Assembly (NCBI GenBank): GCA_964436125.1 | Contig: CAYTBT010000005.1 | Span: 1-64,000, forward strand | Direction: 5' to 3' | From: CAYRFF01 sp964436125 | GTDB taxonomy: Bacteria > Bacteroidota > Bacteroidia > Chitinophagales > Saprospiraceae | Length of the DNA stretch: 64,000 nucleotides | Shown: piece after piece, positions 61,153 to 64,000 of the stretch | How positions within the stretch are numbered: position 1 is the first letter of the stretch | Layout of the letters: every line of letters starts with the position of its first letter | Program-made: the position numbers and the translations under genes | Notes under the pieces: model-generated | Database searches by the model: none | Seen by the model: the letters and a program-made list of their open reading frames with translations, nothing else | Told to the model about the DNA's origin: nothing

Positions 61153-64000
61153 TTAAAAGGTTTCCACATCTTTATATTTTTCCTCTTCCTTCTTCAATTC
61201 CGCAAGTGAAATACGATCTCTCCCTAGAATCTTCTTTCGCGTTTTCTCTAGCAGTACATACATACATGGCACAAGAATCAAGGTTAAAAAAGTAGCAAAA
61301 GCAAGTCCAAAGATTATCGTCCATGAAAGCGGGCCCCAGAAGGCGACATTATCGCCACCGAAATATATATGAGGATCGAGTTCAGTAAACAAAGCCACAA
61401 AGTCTATATTAAAGCCGATTGCCAGAGGAATAAGTCCGAGCATCGTCGCCGTAGCAGTTAAAAGTACCGGAGTCATCCTTATTTTTCCTGCTTCTACTAT
61501 TGCTTTCATCATCGTATAACCTCTACCGATTAAATCATCGGCAAATTCCACAATGAGAATTCCATTACGCACGACAATTCCGGCGAGAGCAACAATTCCT
61601 ACGCCTGTCATCAGAACAGAAAAGGTCATTCCCGTTAATGCAAAACCAAGGAAAACGCCTATCACACTGAAAAATATCTCTGTCAGGATGATAATCGGCT
61701 TTCCTACTGAATTGAACTGTGCAACGAGAATCATTAAGATCAATCCTATCGAGATTAATAAAGCCATGAATAAGAAGTTAACTGTATCGGCTTGATCTTC
61801 TTGCTGTCCCGTAAGTTTAATATTCACCCCACTCGGCGTCGGGAAAGTCGTAGCAGCACGTCGGATATCCGAGACGACCTCATTGGCTGTGAAGCCTGTA
61901 AGAACATTGGAATAGAGAGTTACGATACGTTTCTGATTCTTTCGCTTTATCCCGCCAAATGTCGATGAGTACTTCACATCCACAAGTGTAGATATCGGGA
62001 CTTGTCTTACCCTTCCACCGATATTCATATCGCGATAGGTAATGCGTGTATTTAAGAGTGATTGAAGGTTATTTCTCTGCTCGTATTCATACCGGAGTAC
62101 AATCGGATAATCATCCTCCAATCCTTTAAACTTAGAAACTTCTACCCCGAATAAGGCAAATCTTATTTCCTGCAAGATCCGTTGAGTAGAAATACCCAGG
62201 GCATTGGCGCGTTTCCTGTCAACTTTTAATATTACCTCCGGCTTATGCTTGGTCACATCAGATTTCAATTCTTCGATACCCGGAATACCGAGTGAGTCAA
62301 TATATTGCTCAAAGTCCTCAGACACTTCAACCAGCTGTGCATAATCGTCACCCGTTATTTCTACATTGATTGGGTTTCCTACGGGAGGACCGCTCTGTTC
62401 TTGAGCCACCGTAATCTGTGCTCCCGGAATTCCTTGTACAGCTAGCCGTATGCTATCGAGATAAGCAAGTGTGCTCTTGCCATTTCTTTCACCATAAGGA
62501 ACAAATGCCACAGTAACTCGTCCTTTATTGGGTGTTTCTCCGAGGATAATCCCCTCCGCAGGATCGCTCACACCGGTTCCACCGGCTTGCGCAATAACTG
62601 ACTCTACAATAGGATTATCTTCTCCCACGACATCAGTTATACGATCTTCTACAATACGCACAATAGAGTCTGTGTAAATCTGGTCCGTACTTACGGGTAA
62701 TTTTACGTAGGCATAAATAAAATTGGGATCTGCCGACGGAAAGAATTCAACCTTGGGACTAGACGCAATTAAAAGATAGATAGAAAGCACCATAAGCAAA
62801 AAGGTGCCTACAAGCATTAAAATAGGATGCGATTTCTTCAATGACCATTTTAAGAGTCGTTCATAATTATTCTGAAAAGCCGGCCATATCTTCTGTTGAA
62901 AATATCGTATTAATCTACGAAAGACAAATTTATTCAGGAGGAATAGAAGGTAGAAGAAAATTGCAAGATTTCCCATTCCCACTTTCCCAATCAAATAAAA
63001 TGCAATAGCAAATACAGCAAAGATTATCGTCGTAATAATGAATCCTTTTCCGATATGCGTATTTGACCTTGTGCCATCATCCTTTTTCATAAAATCTACG
63101 GCAAATACTGGGTTAATCACATAAGCTACTAGCAGTGAAGCGAGTAAAACTATCACGAGGGTTGCGGGCAGGTAAAACATAAACTCTCCTATCACTCCGG
63201 GCCAGAAAAGCAGCGGGAGAAAAGGGGTTAAGGTAGTCAACGTCCCCGATAATACCGGCATAAATACCTCGCCGGCAGCTCGTTTAGCCGCCACGCGTAT
63301 AGGGAGATTGCTCTGATGAAAGATCCGATGTGTATTTTCTATAACTACAATAGCATCATCCACGACTATCCCCAGAGCAAGCAGCATAGAAAATAAAACG
63401 ATCATATTTAGGGTGAAGTCCAGCGTCCCCATGACTGTGAAGGCAATAAACATCGATATCGGTACCGATAATGCTACAAATATCGCATTGGTAATCCCCA
63501 TGAAGAACATCAGGATTATCGTTACCAGGATAAAGCCGATAATAATCGTATTAATAAGATCGTGCAATGTGACCCGTGTTGCATCAGCCTGCTCGCCAGT
63601 AATGGTCACCTTTACCCCTTCCGGAAATGAGCTTTCCTTCAATTCATTTACCAACGCTGTAATCTTATCTGATGCCTCAATGAGATTTTCCCCACTTCGT
63701 TTTATCACAGATAAAGTAATAACATTGTGCCCATCGAGTCTGGCATAGCTTTCCTGTTCTTTAAAGCCGTCGGTTATTTCCGCAATATCCTTGAGGTGCA
63801 CCATCGCGCCCGTAGAACCGCGGATGACGAGATTATTCAATTGATAAGGATCGGTGAACTCCCCGTTTACCGTCAATGTACGTTCAACGCCGTCCATTTT
63901 CAAGAGGCCGGCAGAACCTCTCACATTTTCCGCTTGTATAGCACTGTATATGTTATACATAGTTATCCCTGCAGCCTCCATTCTATATTTATCGACATTA
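61153..64000 (-). CDS. RND efflux pump permease, N-terminal part beyond window
   Basis: The C-terminal 949 or so residues of an AcrB/HAE1-like inner-membrane pump. The reading frame continues without a stop to the window end (NVDKYRMEAAGITMYNIYSA), so the ATG at 63981 is internal. Visible are LGIVVDDAIVVIENTHR (the conserved VDDAIV in the fourth membrane helix), a large porter domain with an inserted hydrophobic segment, and GIVVRNGILIVEFADDLIGRG in the second membrane half. Trans-envelope drug or lipid efflux is the expected role. The adaptor and TolC partners should lie past the right edge. The pump is on the opposite strand and about 8 kb from the TolC/HlyD pair at 50916, so they need not be partners. 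Confidence 0.9.
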   Translation of the reverse strand, partial: NVDKYRMEAAGITMYNIYSAIQAENVRGSAGLLKMDGVERTLTVNGEFTDPYQLNNLVIRGSTGAMVHLKDIAEITDGFKEQESYARLDGHNVITLSVIKRSGENLIEASDKITALVNELKESSFPEGVKVTITGEQADATRVTLHDLINTIIIGFILVTIILMFFMGITNAIFVALSVPISMFIAFTVMGTLDFTLNMIVLFSMLLALGIVVDDAIVVIENTHRIFHQSNLPIRVAAKRAAGEVFMPVLSGTLTTLTPFLPLLFWPGVIGEFMFYLPATLVIVLLASLLVAYVINPVFAVDFMKKDDGTRSNTHIGKGFIITTIIFAVFAIAFYLIGKVGMGNLAIFFYLLFLLNKFVFRRLIRYFQQKIWPAFQNNYERLLKWSLKKSHPILMLVGTFLLMVLSIYLLIASSPKVEFFPSADPNFIYAYVKLPVSTDQIYTDSIVRIVEDRITDVVGEDNPIVESVIAQAGGTGVSDPAEGIILGETPNKGRVTVAFVPYGERNGKSTLAYLDSIRLAVQGIPGAQITVAQEQSGPPVGNPINVEITGDDYAQLVEVSEDFEQYIDSLGIPGIEELKSDVTKHKPEVILKVDRKRANALGISTQRILQEIRFALFGVEVSKFKGLEDDYPIVLRYEYEQRNNLQSLLNTRITYRDMNIGGRVRQVPISTLVDVKYSSTFGGIKRKNQKRIVTLYSNVLTGFTANEVVSDIRRAATTFPTPSGVNIKLTGQQEDQADTVNFLFMALLISIGLILMILVAQFNSVGKPIIILTEIFFSVIGVFLGFALTGMTFSVLMTGVGIVALAGIVVRNGILIVEFADDLIGRGYTMMKAIVEAGKIRMTPVLLTATATMLGLIPLAIGFNIDFVALFTELDPHIYFGGDNVAFWGPLSWTIIFGLAFATFLTLILVPCMYVLLEKTRKKILGRDRISLAELKKEEEKYKDVETF

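Noticed and set aside
1..64000. tRNA, rRNA, CRISPR array, phage or complete insertion sequence
   Set aside because: I looked for cloverleaf-like arms, regular short repeats and transposase or integrase motifs, and found none.

Overview
The window looks like a chromosomal stretch from a low-to-moderate GC member of the Bacteroidota. Supporting signs are a type IX secretion (T9SS) C-terminal sorting domain, a PorV/PorQ-type barrel, a CarboxypepD_reg/TonB-dependent receptor, a carbamoyl-phosphate synthase large subunit without the C-terminal MGS domain, OstA-like and DUF4293 proteins, and Bacteroidota-type promoters (TAnnTTTG -7 boxes, no Shine-Dalgarno sequences). I cannot place it below phylum. 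There is no rRNA, tRNA, CRISPR array or prophage. About 49 protein genes are supported.

Layout. 1-4.6 kb: a beta-propeller lipoprotein, a small barrel protein and a T9SS-exported PNGase F-like glycoamidase. 5-9 kb: a polysaccharide export operon (flippase, Wzz, Wzy/ligase). 9-12.1 kb: metallophosphoesterase, YgjP-like metalloprotease, prfC. 12.3-13.6 kb: an A+T-rich two-gene cassette, an unrecognised 258-aa protein overlapping a PIN-domain nuclease. 13.6-22 kb: OstA-like protein, FAD oxidoreductase, DUF4293, NTF2-like protein, then a PadR regulator with two HAAS-type membrane proteins and two envelope genes. 22-26.3 kb: a GH92 alpha-mannosidase flanked by two nearly identical copies of a small secreted-protein gene. 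26.4-31.8 kb: aspS, then a nitric oxide reductase operon in which both subunits carry extra domains. 32.5-37.6 kb: membrane proteins, rlmB, an SLC13 transporter, HIT protein and greA. 37.8-46.7 kb: a three-gene operon of TonB-dependent receptor, giant secreted protein and PorV-like barrel. 46.9-64 kb: a 2-hydroxyacid dehydrogenase, carB, a TolC/HlyD pair, ddl, a degenerate msrB next to msrA, a GT-C glycosyltransferase, MlaE/MlaF, and the C-terminal part of an RND pump that runs off the right edge.

Two dispersed sequence systems cut across the gene map. The first is a 173-bp, nearly fully palindromic, MITE-like element with 5-bp A/T target duplications: three complete copies plus one cut by the left edge. 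One copy is inserted in one arm of the GH92-flanking duplication, so an empty site is available inside the same window. The second is a 12-bp motif, GCTTNCGCAAAT, found 14 times exactly, on both strands, in genes and between genes and in different reading frames. That is far above chance and resembles a DNA uptake signal, recombination hotspot or chromosome-organisation site.

Other points of interest are loss of all catalytic residues in the MsrB-like protein, a NorB-DUF2249 fusion with a diheme NorC fusion, a HAAS gene with no ATG/GTG/TTG start, and -7 boxes only 4-6 nt before several start codons, implying leaderless mRNAs.
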